Below, piece by piece: positions 9,514 through 19,674 of a stretch of 64,000 nt of DNA. Position numbers and translations under genes: made by a program. Source of the DNA: Gautieria morchelliformis (Eukaryota > Basidiomycota > Agaricomycetes > Gomphales > Gomphaceae). The DNA lies in the NCBI GenBank assembly GCA_015179125.1, contig WHVA01000010.1:248001-312000 (forward strand), written 5' to 3'. A model generated the notes under the pieces. The model was given only the letters and a program-made list of their open reading frames with translations. It had not been told where the DNA came from and ran no database searches. Position 1 is the first letter of the stretch, and each line of letters opens with the position of its first letter.

Positions 9514-12500
9514 GGCTACAATTTACATAAATGAACTAGGCGTCGACCAAGATCCCCACGACTCGAAGCCATCATGGTGACTTCTTCCCATCGCATGACC
9601 GCTGAAGAGCGCCCCTCGACGAAGTTAGTTCCCTTACTTCTCGTTAAAATTTATTATAACTTGAATGAATCCCAGTTTGTTGGTATCATGATGGACTTTA
9701 CAGCCTCCCGTTCCCCAGATGCCGATTTCTGGTCCCAGAAGCTACACGACCACTTCTACAAAATGCTTGTTGCGGGGGATTATACTCCTACCGAACGACA
9801 GCTGTATGCTGATTGGTTCTCCATTTGGACCACCTTCCTTGGTCCCCGGCCTATGGTAGTAGATGGTCGAGACACTCCGGTCGTGAAGTCGTTCATGTGC
9901 GACGACCACGGCCCTATCGAGTTTAGTATGGCATGGAAACCCCCCCACAAGAAGCCCCTGGTCAGATTCGCTATTGAACCAATTCCCCCTACCTCTACCA
10001 CTGGTACAGACGAGGCAGAAGTAATGGCATATGGCCTCAACATCATAGATTCTCTTCATCGTTTCTCTCGATCCAAGGTGGGACACAAGCATCCCACTAT
10101 TATGGACACTGGTCTATTCATCCATATCCTGGAGGCTTTTGGCTTCGCCCGACTGGACGGTCAATGGAAGGCATCACCCAGCGCCATCAAAATTTTTCTG
10201 GCGTGCGATCTGTTGCCAGATTGCATCGAGATCAAGGCTTATGCCGTCTTTCGTTCTTCACTGAATCTCACCGAGAAGTTAACTCTTCTCTCGAAGGCCA
10301 TGTCTAGTTCAGGCCATGAAAAGGCATGGTCCGCGGTGGTAAATTATCTCCAGTCGAAGCCATTGGACTGGCACACACGTTTCTCTCCAAATCCCACCTT
10401 CGTGGGAGTCGACTGCAAAGATCCTGACGACGCTAGAGTCAAAGTCTATGTCCGATATCAGTTTACGGGCATAGATTGCTTGGTTGATCAGCTCTCCCTC
10501 GGTCGAGCCATCCCATTGTCCGCGGCATATGTCGCATCGCTACGCCAACTCTTGCTTCAACTATCGGGAGCCGGCTCAAATCCCCTTCAGGGTTCTTCTG
10601 ACGGAATTATATTGTACTATGACTTGAGAGCACACTCACCTTTGCCTAAGGTCAAAATGTACTTGCCAGTGCGCTTTATGGCGGCCAACGATTTGCACGT
10701 TGCCAAGGTTATTTCAGCACATCTCGAAAGACACGCGTCCTTTCTGCAGCAAGATTCTCAGATTCTAGAGGACTTGCCGAAAATCTGGTAAGTGTCCTCT
10801 GAAGCGCCTGGAGCGTATAGTCCCTAGGCTAACTATGCGGCGGAGGGATGATCGAGATCTGTCTCGGTTTTCAGGGACATTCTCCTAGTGCGTAAATGTT
10901 CTTTAATAATATCTCCTGGCTGACCTTGGCCTCTATTAGCCTTGGCTTGACATCTGATGGGCATGCGAGCCTTTATCAGGACCCATGTATATTTTCCAAG
11001 CACGCTTGTGTCAGAGATGACAACATAGCTGTGAGTGCGTCGAAAAACCTTCAGCTATCTTTATTAATTCGCTAAATCTAGTGAACTGGAACTTTTCGAG
11101 TGCGCGCGGAAGCTCAACGAGTCGCGCAGAGCGGGTTATAGACCTCTGCAAGTAGTGAAATCTCGACCACCTTGGTACAGTTGTAGGGACACTTTGCGGC
11201 TCTTACGAACGTCTGCTATCCAGTATTTATACTACACCCCACTCGATGATTAATTTCCTCCGTGACGACTGAAGAGATCAATTCATTCATGTACCTAATA
11301 GCCAACACAGATGTGTGATGAAGTGATTCCTTCCACACATACGTGCCGAAAGACACCCTTGGTATCCAAGCCTTTCGACCGTATAAAGTACCTGGCTAAC
11401 ATACTTGATGACTTGAACGTCACGATCAACCACGGAGGGATTGATGAGGACCGGCATCGCACACACATTCTCATCCTCTGCCAGCCCCTTTCCACCCATT
11501 CACTCATCAGGCAGCTAACGCCTTAGTATAATTCTATGCTGGCGCCGCCCTGATAGCACTTCGTTTGTCCCATACTGCCTCCCGTTTGATGCTTGACTTG
11601 CCAGACACACCCTAGAGGCGTGATACGACGATGGCGTTGTTACATACGGCAGGGAGTGTAAGACTGTTCCGGTCGCCAGCGTCATTGTCCATGGCGATGT
11701 AGCCTAGGTCATCGCGAGCCACTCAGAACCTGGCACGACGATCTCCGCTAAGCAGGTCGCTATGCGCGTACCTTCGCCCGAGTCCATTCAGAAAACAAGA
11801 CATACGAGCGGCTTCGGCGACACGGTCGTCCCAGCCTGATGTTAAAGTCGTTTAGGACAGTCTCAATGGGACCGAGCGGACAGTAGAGTATAAACGGTGT
11901 GTGCATGAGTTAGGGATCAGGGAGGAGACCTGGAGGGGCGCACGTGGGGGGAGGTATGAGGGGGGAGATAGGAGTGCATATACGCGGCTGGGGCAGGTGC
12001 TTGTGATCGCGCGTGAGACAGAAGGGATGCTAGCAAACAAGGAAACACGTAAACGGAGAAGACGGACAATGTTGTCGTAAACTGGAGCATGGAAGCAGGG
12101 AGATCACTAGAGAGTACTGACACATTGTGCAGCGCACATCTCACATGTAACATGCCCTAGCCAATCGTATGCTGCACAGGTCGTGGGCTGTACGCTGTAG
12201 TGTCCGAGGTGTGTGTGGAAGATCGCTCCTCAGTATCGCGTGGGGGGGGGAGGGGGTTGGCGTCTGCATGGCGGTGGGTGAGTGTCGTTGATCATTGGAT
12301 ATATTATATAGCGTCCATCGTCGAGTCTTCTCATTCCCTTGGCCAGCTCACGAGCTAAGTACTATTTCCTCCTCCGAACCGGAATTCACCATCTACCTTC
12401 AGGAATGCCAGTCCCACACCTTCGTCTTTCCTGTCTGCCTTCCTCACCGCGCCTCATGATGAACTCAAGGGCTCAGGGCATCTGGCCACCCGTCTACCTG

Positions 12501-13242
12501 ACCTGATTATATACCCTACCCGTCTCCAGAATATTCCGTATTGACGATACTCCCTTTACCCCTCTCCCTCTTGTATTTCTTCTCTTCTTCGCGCGTCTTC
12601 TCAGGCCGTGCGCTTTCTTCTCGCGCCTCGGCATGCTGATTTACTCGCTCAATTTAGGGTTATAACGTGCATTCCGTGTGGGCAAAGTTATTGAATTAGT
12701 GTCATTGAGATTAGGGAATCGCACTCGTAACCAATTGACGGATGCGACCATTAAATCGTGATCGATGTCCGGGGCTTTACTAAACTGTTGGGCGCATAAA
12801 AAAAGTATGTATTAGTTGTCAGGGGGTTTCGTGAGTGTGTTCGCGGCGCGGAAAAATATGAGAGGGCAGAACGACCAGGTGCATGCATGCATGCCCCTAA
12901 ATGCTATATATATGGGAACATCTGAATCGAGTGCGTAGCAGTGCAAAGTCACTGAGTACCTGTTAGAGATAAGCAATTCATCATTTTGCACTCATGTAGG
13001 CGATGCGTAGACAATCTAGTGAAGAGTCTTCCAGCTACCACGAAGGAAAGTGTAAATGTGCACGACTCCGTGAGTCACGTGACTATCGTCTCTCGGCGTT
13101 ATTCGAACTACTTCGGGACTTCTAGCATATGGGTGCAATTTCCTACTGTGTCGACCATAAGGTTACCTTGAACTGTGTTTATCTGGCTCTAGTCTTGGGT
13201 CTAATTCTGGTCGCTGCCACCTCATGATCCTAGCCATGGCCA
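9514..13242. repeat. Segmental duplicon, copy 2 (DMATS unit)
   Basis: Direct repeat of 5656-9432. Both copies start at GGCTACAATTTACATAAATG and end at CATGATCCTAG(T/C)CATGGCCA. Positions 11372-11566 replace an unrelated 7502-7612 block of copy 1. The 10.8-13.2 kb part holds no recognisable gene. Confidence 0.9.
9574..10791 (+). CDS. DMATS-type aromatic prenyltransferase, copy 2
   Basis: The 405-codon ORF is nearly identical to copy 1 from the DADFWSQKLHDHFYKML block onward, with the same Glu, Arg and Lys motifs and the same truncated end at the GTAAGT donor (10788). Differences cluster in the first 35 residues. There the AG of the possible first intron acceptor of copy 1 is changed (GGTAG in copy 1, GGTAT in copy 2), but the stretch stays open (63 nt). 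The start is ATG GTG ACT TCT; copy 1 has CATACC at this place and uses an ATG 27 codons upstream of the shared SSHR block. Same doubts about the missing C-terminal strand. Confidence 0.75.
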   Translation: MVTSSHRMTAEERPSTKLVPLLLVKIYYNLNESQFVGIMMDFTASRSPDADFWSQKLHDHFYKMLVAGDYTPTERQLYADWFSIWTTFLGPRPMVVDGRDTPVVKSFMCDDHGPIEFSMAWKPPHKKPLVRFAIEPIPPTSTTGTDEAEVMAYGLNIIDSLHRFSRSKVGHKHPTIMDTGLFIHILEAFGFARLDGQWKASPSAIKIFLACDLLPDCIEIKAYAVFRSSLNLTEKLTLLSKAMSSSGHEKAWSAVVNYLQSKPLDWHTRFSPNPTFVGVDCKDPDDARVKVYVRYQFTGIDCLVDQLSLGRAIPLSAAYVASLRQLLLQLSGAGSNPLQGSSDGIILYYDLRAHSPLPKVKMYLPVRFMAANDLHVAKVISAHLERHASFLQQDSQILEDLPKIW

Positions 13243-13487
13243 TGCGAGTTCTACAACAAAGTGCTGCTCGGCGCATGCGTTATGCTTAGATGTTGTAGGA
13301 AGAACACGTTAGCGTTGTGGCCACGACTAACTAGTGCAGCTGAAGCAGATGGTGCAGCTCAGAAGACTTGTGGTTATCGAATTCTTTGGTGCCGCCCAAC
13401 CTCCGACTGAGCCGCCTTAAACGTTTAAAAGAGACCTGCCAACTTGTCAGCGTTTTATTAAGGTCTTCGGTGTCACGCTTCATTGCC

Positions 13488-15420
13488 ATGACTCTCGCTT
13501 CATCCATAAATATCTTTTTGGCTAGTCTTCTGTGTCTTGTCGTGCGGATCCTCGCTTTCGACGTGACCAGATTTGACAACGTGGGTGTTGCGAACCAGAT
13601 GCGTTTCCCTGATCTGACAGTGTTATTAAGGTTGCAGTATACTGGGGTCAGGTATGTTAATCGCTTGGTAACCGACCTCTTAGGGCTTATTGTCGCATCG
13701 TGATCCAGAACTCCTACGGCGCCACTCATAGCACGGATGTCGTGAACTTCCAGAAGAGATTGAGCTTCTACTGTGCCGATAATGCCATCGATACCTTCCC
13801 TGTTGCCTTCGTGGACACTTTTTTCGGAACGGGTGGATTGCCCGTGATGAATTTGGCCAATATATGCAACAACGTGGACAACGCAACCTTCCCTGGTTCC
13901 CAGCTTCCTAACTGTGCAGCGTTGGCATCCGATATCACGACTTGTCAAGCAAAGGGGAAGATCGTCACCATAAGCTTAGGCGGCGCGGGTGGGGGTGTTG
14001 GATTTTCGTCTGATGCCCAGGCATCAGGGTTTGCAGACCAGGCGAGGGCTTATTTACAGAGCCCGGCCTTGCTTGTGCCTGATATTCTAAATACTCTTCA
14101 CAGATCTGGAATTTGTTCCTAGGAGGCTCAAGTTCGACACGGCCGTTCGGCTCCGCAGTGCTAGACGGGTAACTGACCTAACCATTCGAATGCTTCAGAT
14201 GGTTTACGCTACTGCGCTACAGTGTTGATCTTGACATAGAAGGTGGAAGTAGTTCGGGATACGCCGCTTTTGTCAATCAATTGCGAACTCACTTCAATGG
14301 GGCGAGCAAGAAGTGAGTAGTTCACCGCCCAGTCGATGATCTTGCCTTAACGGCTTTCTAGGTACTACATGAGTTGGTATCTATCCATCTCACTGTTTAT
14401 ACGTTCTGACACACGTGTTTTTCCCAAACAGCCGCTGCTCCGCAATGCCCCTTCCCGGATTCGTCTCTTGGCGCAGTTCTCAACGCAGCATCATTTGACG
14501 CTGTTTATGTCCAATTCTGTATGTTGCCTTTCCATCCTCTTAAGCAATAGTCTTTCACAGCCTGTTGCATCTTCAGACAATAATCAGTGTGGCCTTCAGA
14601 ACTTCCCCATAGCATCCGTATGTCTATTACTACTCTCTTTTCCCCTCATTCACCGGATTCTGCAGGATTGGGATTTCGGGCTTTGGTTCGCCCTCTGTGC
14701 CATTCTCATAAATTAACCTCACTTTGCCGCCAGGGATAATTGGGCCCGAAACATCTCGATTAACAAGAATGTTAAGATCTACGTAGGAGCACCAGCCTCG
14801 CCGACGGCCGCCGGCGGAGGTTACCAGACCCCAGCATCGCTGGCAAATATTACGACACAGATGAGACATTCATTCCCGAGCTTTGGAGGTAGGGAAGCTC
14901 TATCCCAGTCCAGCCCATATTGAAAGTGTGAATCAGGCGTAATGCTATGGGATGCTAGTCAAGCTTTTGGTGCGCAGCGAATCCGGCTTGTATAACAAGT
15001 CTTCTCCTGACGTTTTGTGTAGTCAATGGCCGATATGATCTAGTGCATACTTTGCGGTTTGAATCAACAGGTCGTAATTTTAAACTAATGCACTATGACA
15101 TCTAGGCGATCAAGAATGCACTAGTTGCAGCTGGAGGCACCGGTTTCACGTTCCCACCATGTTCCGCCCCGGCTTTCGTTCCCGGTACAAACTACGTAGG
15201 CGGGAGCCAAGTAAGCTTTAACGGGTCAGTCGGATAGTGATCTTTCTTTGCTATACTTACCTAGTTTCTCGCTGCCCATAGTTATATCTGGCAGGCCAAT
15301 TTCTTCGCATCGAGCACCCCCACCAGCAGTCAATTTGGTGAATGGAGCGCGAGTGCGTATCACACTATTTACCGTCTTTGGAGCTCGATTAAATTGTTTC
15401 TAGTCAGCGCCTGTCGGTGA
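13488..15420 (+). CDS. Secreted GH18 class III endochitinase with chitin-binding tail, 15 exons
   Basis: Hand-built exons: 13488-13580, 13631-13651, 13709-14041, 14104-14168, 14223-14312, 14362-14372, 14432-14518, 14577-14617, 14666-14685, 14734-14888, 14937-14969, 15023-15042, 15106-15224, 15282-15352, 15404-15420. They sum to 1176 nt, 391 residues, with no frame break. Residues 1-24 form a signal peptide (hydrophobic [15 protein letters not shown]). DNVAVYWGQNSYGA begins the barrel. [11 protein letters not shown] is the beta-3 motif. VDLDIEGG is the catalytic DxDxE, with Glu as acid. VYVQFYNNQCG supplies the Tyr, and MLWDASQ is the barrel-8 motif. The C-terminal ~35 residues ([10 protein letters not shown]...EWSA) resemble a CBM5/12 chitin-binding module. 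Intron 3 (14042-14103) uses a GC donor, and intron 1 uses an AAG acceptor. Expected to cleave chitin in or outside the cell wall. It converges with the P450 at 15914; nothing was seen in 15421-15913. Confidence 0.92.
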
Positions 15421-15913
15421 ACTAGTACCGCTACTCTACCATGCCCCACGTAACGGAGTTACTGGAACCGGAAAGGTTGCTAGGGCAGTTCATCCTCGAG
15501 GGTTTTCAGGTTCTAACGCAAATCAAGTTGAAATGGTCTATCTTATCAAATATCAGATGAAAGTCTCCGAGATGGCATATATTACATTAAGTTCCATCAA
15601 TCGAAAGGCAGTAGACAGAACAGGCCTCTACTAAATTTGGCAAAATGCACCGTGCAGATTTGTTTGGTGCTACAACATACGCGTGGAAGTGAAGGCCAAA
15701 GTCCAGGTTCAGTGTTGATGCACATGTTGCAATGGCTTGTGATGTTGGGCAAAGTTTTATGGACAGCTAATATAATTGGGTTGCCATCTTGCATGCATGA
15801 CGCTGCAGTCGGTGTACATGGTACACCGAAGTATCCCCTTCACGTACGGTTTCAATACACTGAATACAGTACAGCCTCCTTTTGTACCTAAGCAGCAGAA
15901 TTTGGATTCAAGG

Positions 15914-18056
15914 TTACTCTAACTGCATGATCATCGCTTCAGCGGCACTGGAGCGAGGCGTAATCGAGCACTTAAATGGACGAGGTTGACTATGGGGCAA
16001 GTGAGAATACGCGATATGACGTTCTGATCGGGGGCTCACCTCAAAAACGAGGAAGCCGGATCGCGGGCATAATTGACATCAATCTTGCGACCATAGTTGT
16101 CCACCGCGTTGGTTATATCAAACACAGAGAGGATCGATGCCGCAGTCACCCAGACAAAAGCGTCGGCAAAATGACGACCGGGGCAGACGCTACATATTTC
16201 AGTGTCAGTTTTTTCACTGATCGAAATGTCTGGCACAATGATCGACAACTGGACTGACCGTCGGCCAAAGCCAAATATGCCGCCGATGGCAGGGTCTCTA
16301 GCAACAAACCCATCTTTATCCGGCAGAAAACGTTCTGGACAAAAGGCGTAAGGATTGGGGTACATATCCGGGTCATGAAGTATCCTCCTATAATTCACAT
16401 AAGAAAGAGGGTCTTACGGAAGGATGCAGTACACTTGCAAACAGTTAGGAATCACGACACTGTTGGCTGGAATTCTATGGCCTTCGTATACATCATCTTC
16501 AGTAGTAACATGGTGAATTGCTGGAATAGGCACCGTGAGTGTCAAGCCTTGGAGGCTGAGTATACTACAAACCAGTAGGTAGAACCGGGATCCATCTGAA
16601 TACTTCCTTCACGATGGCTTCAATATATGGAAGATGCGGCCGATCACTAAACTCAGGAAGTCGTTCGTGACCGATAACACTGTCAAGCTCTGCTTGAGCC
16701 TTCTTCTGGACATCAGGGTAAAGTACCATGGCGAGGATGAACGTGTGAATAGATGCAGAGGTCTATTTGAATCTGAGCGCTTTCCCCTCAGGCAAAAACC
16801 GAAGTCCACTTACAGTTCTAAAACCAGCTGTGGATTGAAGAGACGGCGCTCAAAACAAAGAAGGAAGCTCAGGCTTCGTTACTCACCGCCGAATAGGCCT
16901 CCAGCGACATGCTTGACGGCATCAACATCATCGTTTGATTCGTCATCTGTACCCAAGTCGAACAGTGCGCTCGATACAAAACACGGACGTGCAGTGCCTG
17001 CAGACTTAGTGTGACGCGCAGTTGGTCATCTCCAATAACAGACAAAATGGCATGCATACGACACGTGATTTCACTTCTCTGAAGGGTGCATTTCTGAAAT
17101 GATTCGCGAGCTTGCGCATTTCCTGTGCCTGCTTCTGGAATCCAGCCCCAGGGACCCACGCAGGTACGTACTTTACTGTGAGGAGACGCTACAACACGAT
17201 CAATACCACAAAGAAGGAGATCACTGACGCATAGGAAACACATTAACAAGATATCCCCCTCGTCGTACGGCTGCAGCAAAGGCTGCGGAATTATTTTGGG
17301 ACAAAGCGATAAACGGATCAGCTTTGGGGACTATTTCCCGTCCATAAGCAATTCCCATGACGACACCTGCTGTCATACTTAAAAAGTACTGTTATAGCGA
17401 AGTTTGGTAGGTATATAAGTGCTTACTCGGTGATATGCTCCTGATATTCTTCAGGGGTTTTTAAAAGGCTCCGGAGGAGCCCTCTGGCCGCGACCAACTG
17501 TTGGGTTTGGAAAACCTTTACAGCAGTTTGATTCATATACTTTTGAAAAAGTGTACGATGTTTCCGCCATTTTTTCCCATAGGGCTGGAAAGCTGTCGCA
17601 CCCCCAGCGCCCACCCTATGGAAGCATGATGAGATTTTATAGAGGTTGGTTGAAAAGACATACAGATCATGGAACATGGTATAGTGAGCACGGCTAGAGT
17701 AGATTGAGGACCTCCGCTCAAGCAAGTCGTATGCCACTTTGAATGAATTGAGAAGGATGGTGTGGCTTCCGAAGCAAGACGTAGACATGTTCACGACATC
17801 CCCTGCAACGCTAGTAGATCAGACACGAACACAGATACGAGTTGATCAACTTGCCGTATTCCTCTGCCCAGCTATTATAGGTTTCCCAGAGTTTCTGACC
17901 CGGAGCCTTCCTCATGTTTCCTATGATCGTTGGTAGGTTGGGTCCTGGGTGAAGTGGAGGCTTGGCATTCTGTTTCTTGGTATGAAGGTAACATAGCAGT
18001 AGGACTACGCTTGCGATTGCGAGCAAATCCAGTTGAGAGCAGCGAAAACCAAGCAT
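15914..18056 (-). CDS. Cytochrome P450 monooxygenase, copy 1
   Basis: Multi-exon gene with the same exon layout as its inverted paralogue (41799-43945, 12 exons, ~517 residues). It begins with an N-terminal membrane anchor (LLAIASVVLLLCYL) and a Pro-rich hinge (PPLHPGPNLPTIIGN). PYGKKWRKHRTLF is the helix C region. The oxygen-binding I-helix AGFKTTSAS is split by an intron. KEVFRW is the ExxR motif, and PERFLPD the meander. The heme loop FGFGRR (about 16265-16280) is joined across an intron to VCPGRHFADA (about 16165-16190), with the Cys ligand. The ATG is at 18056 and the TAA at 15914-15916. The first donor is GTTGAT (17850, 40-bp intron). All introns appear GT-AG and no stop or frameshift was noticed. 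A TATATAA motif lies ~45 bp upstream. ER-membrane oxidase of unknown substrate. Confidence 0.85.
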
Positions 18057-18133
18057 TGCCGCTGTCAAACGTAGCGGTATCTAGCGATCATATCGTTATA
18101 TAGACGATAGGTATGCACCGGAAATGCGCTAAT

Positions 18134-18534
18134 GGGTGACTTTCCGTAGAGCTAAATTCCTAAATTCCACGTTCTAAACGTCGCGGAACATCGAGCCGAG
18201 TACTAGCGAAGCGTTTTACAAGTCCGCTATGACGGAAATTAATGTTTTAAACCAAAAACCTAGAGCAGGGTCGCGACCCCTGCTCTAACCTATTTGCTGC
18301 TTCCTAAACCAAAAATGTGACGTTTGATGAGATATAGTGACAGGTTTGGCCAAACGTGGCAATTTCTTGCCCTACTTATTCATGCCGGCCGGATGCCAAT
18401 GACAGCTTGCGTCTGAGCACTTCCGCCATTGCTTTGGTGTTACGGGTTCGAAATCGGTCCTAAATTCGACAGCTATCGCGCGGAGCCGGTTTAGAACCAG
18501 GAGTTTAGGAATTTAAGGCTATGGAAAGTCACCC
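18134..18534. mobile_element. MITE-like element with 31-bp terminal inverted repeats
   Basis: The ends 18134-18164 (GGGTGACTTTCC...) and 18504-18534 (...GGAAAGTCACCC) match at 27 of 31 positions as inverted repeats. The 401-bp element has no ORF and contains a strong internal palindrome, AGAGCAGG(G)TCGCGACCCCTGCTCT, near 18262-18286. Its left end is where homology between the upstream regions of the two P450 paralogues stops. Its right end joins a gypsy fragment. No clear target-site duplication was found. Confidence 0.6.
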
Positions 18535-18957
18535 ACTACAACCAACGCCGGGTTCCTGCCCCGGAGTACCAAGTTGGAGACAAGGTGTATCTAGATGCAA
18601 GTGACATCCGCACCACACGCCCTTTGCAGAAGCTTGCCCACCGCTACCTTGGGCCCTTCACAGTGATGCGAAGGGTTGGACGGAATGCATACCGCCTCCG
18701 ACTTCCGATGTCCATGTCCCGCCTCCACCCCGTCTTCAACGTGGTGAAGTTACTCCCTATGCTTGAGGACCCAATTCCAGGTCGGAAGGCTCGTCCGCCA
18801 CCTCCGCCGGAAATTGTAGATGGGGAAGAGCACTATGTGGTGGAACGGATCCTGGACAGCCGGTTTGTGTGAGGACGACTCCAATTCCTCGTGAAATGGG
18901 AAGGGTATGGGTATGAGGAGAATTCGTGGGTCCCGGAGCAAGATGTTTCTGCTCCAG
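18535..18957 (+). pseudogene. Gypsy family B pol 3' end (chromodomain), part 1
   Basis: Reads PAPEYQVGDKVYLDASDIR, KLAHRYLGPFTVMRRVG, LHPVFNVVKLLP, PPPPEIVDGEEHYVVERILD and [19 protein letters not shown]: the region after the integrase and the chromodomain of a Ty3/gypsy chromovirus. A TGA replaces the Arg codon before GRLQF (18870). The sequence stops at ...EQDVSAP, where element A is inserted (TSD TCCAG), and resumes at 27182 with DKLREFYRTHPGAP. Confidence 0.9.
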
Positions 18958-19641
18958 TGTTACGACCGTTCATTTCCGACTTCCGACGTTCAGTTCCGCC
19001 ACACCTTTCCGCCCCTCCGATATTTCCGCAACACCTTCCGACCCTCCGATATTTCTGACATTCCGCCCATTGTTCTATTCCCTTGTTCTTTCGACTCTAT
19101 TACTCGGACCCACCGGACCCGTTTCATCGTTCATCAAAACCACATATCCGGTCACCCTTGTAGTTCGTTGTCAGATATGTTTTCCCGACCCCTTGTTCTT
19201 TACCATTGTTCTACCTTACCCTGAACCCCCCTTGTAGTCCCATTGTTCCCAATAGTTAGTTCCCATGCATTGTCTACTCGACTTCTGCTTCCCCCGGAAT
19301 TTGCTTAGTACCATGTCATTACCTGTTGCCCCAGCTCTTTGTATAAAAGCCTGTCATGTATGTCTCTTATTCTGCAATCAGATAATCGCCTTCGATACTT
19401 GATTTCCTTCGCTCCATCTCCTGTTCTTAGCACAGCGAGTCTAGCAAGATCTCAGTCTCTCCGCCTTCCGCCTTCCGCCTCAGTTCCGACTCAAGTTCCG
19501 ACCAAACCTTTGGTTCAGTACTTTCCGCCTCCCGACTCAATTCCGAAATACTTAGGACGATAGTTCATTGGGGGCGCAACCTATAAGTTGAAGCCGCTGT
19601 CCTTTCCAGTTCCGACTTAGCGGAAATCTTGATACGTAACA
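18958..19641 (+). repeat. 5' LTR of element A
   Basis: 684 bp, TG...CA. Contains TATAAAA at 19342-19348 and the R-region motif AATCAGATAAT at 19376-19386. Confidence 0.95.
19342..19348 (+). promoter_or_regulatory. TATA box of element A LTR
   Basis: TATAAAA lies 34 bp before AATCAGATAAT, the probable 5' end of the element transcript. The same arrangement is present in the 3' LTR and in related LTR fragments of the window. Confidence 0.7.
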
Positions 19642-19643
19642 GT

Positions 19644-19654
19644 ATTATCTGATT
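19644..19654 (+). other. Primer-binding site, self-priming type
   Basis: ATTATCTGATT, two bases after the 5' LTR, is the exact 11-nt reverse complement of AATCAGATAAT at 19376-19386 in the LTR. Tf1/sushi-type retrotransposons are known to prime minus-strand DNA with the first 11 nt of their own RNA. No match to a common tRNA 3' end was recognised. Confidence 0.65.
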
Positions 19655-19674
19655 CCCACCCGATAACTATCACT

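Noticed and set aside
13331-13948. 205-codon minus-strand ORF over the chitinase start
   Set aside because: Shadow of the chitinase exons, with no domain of its own.
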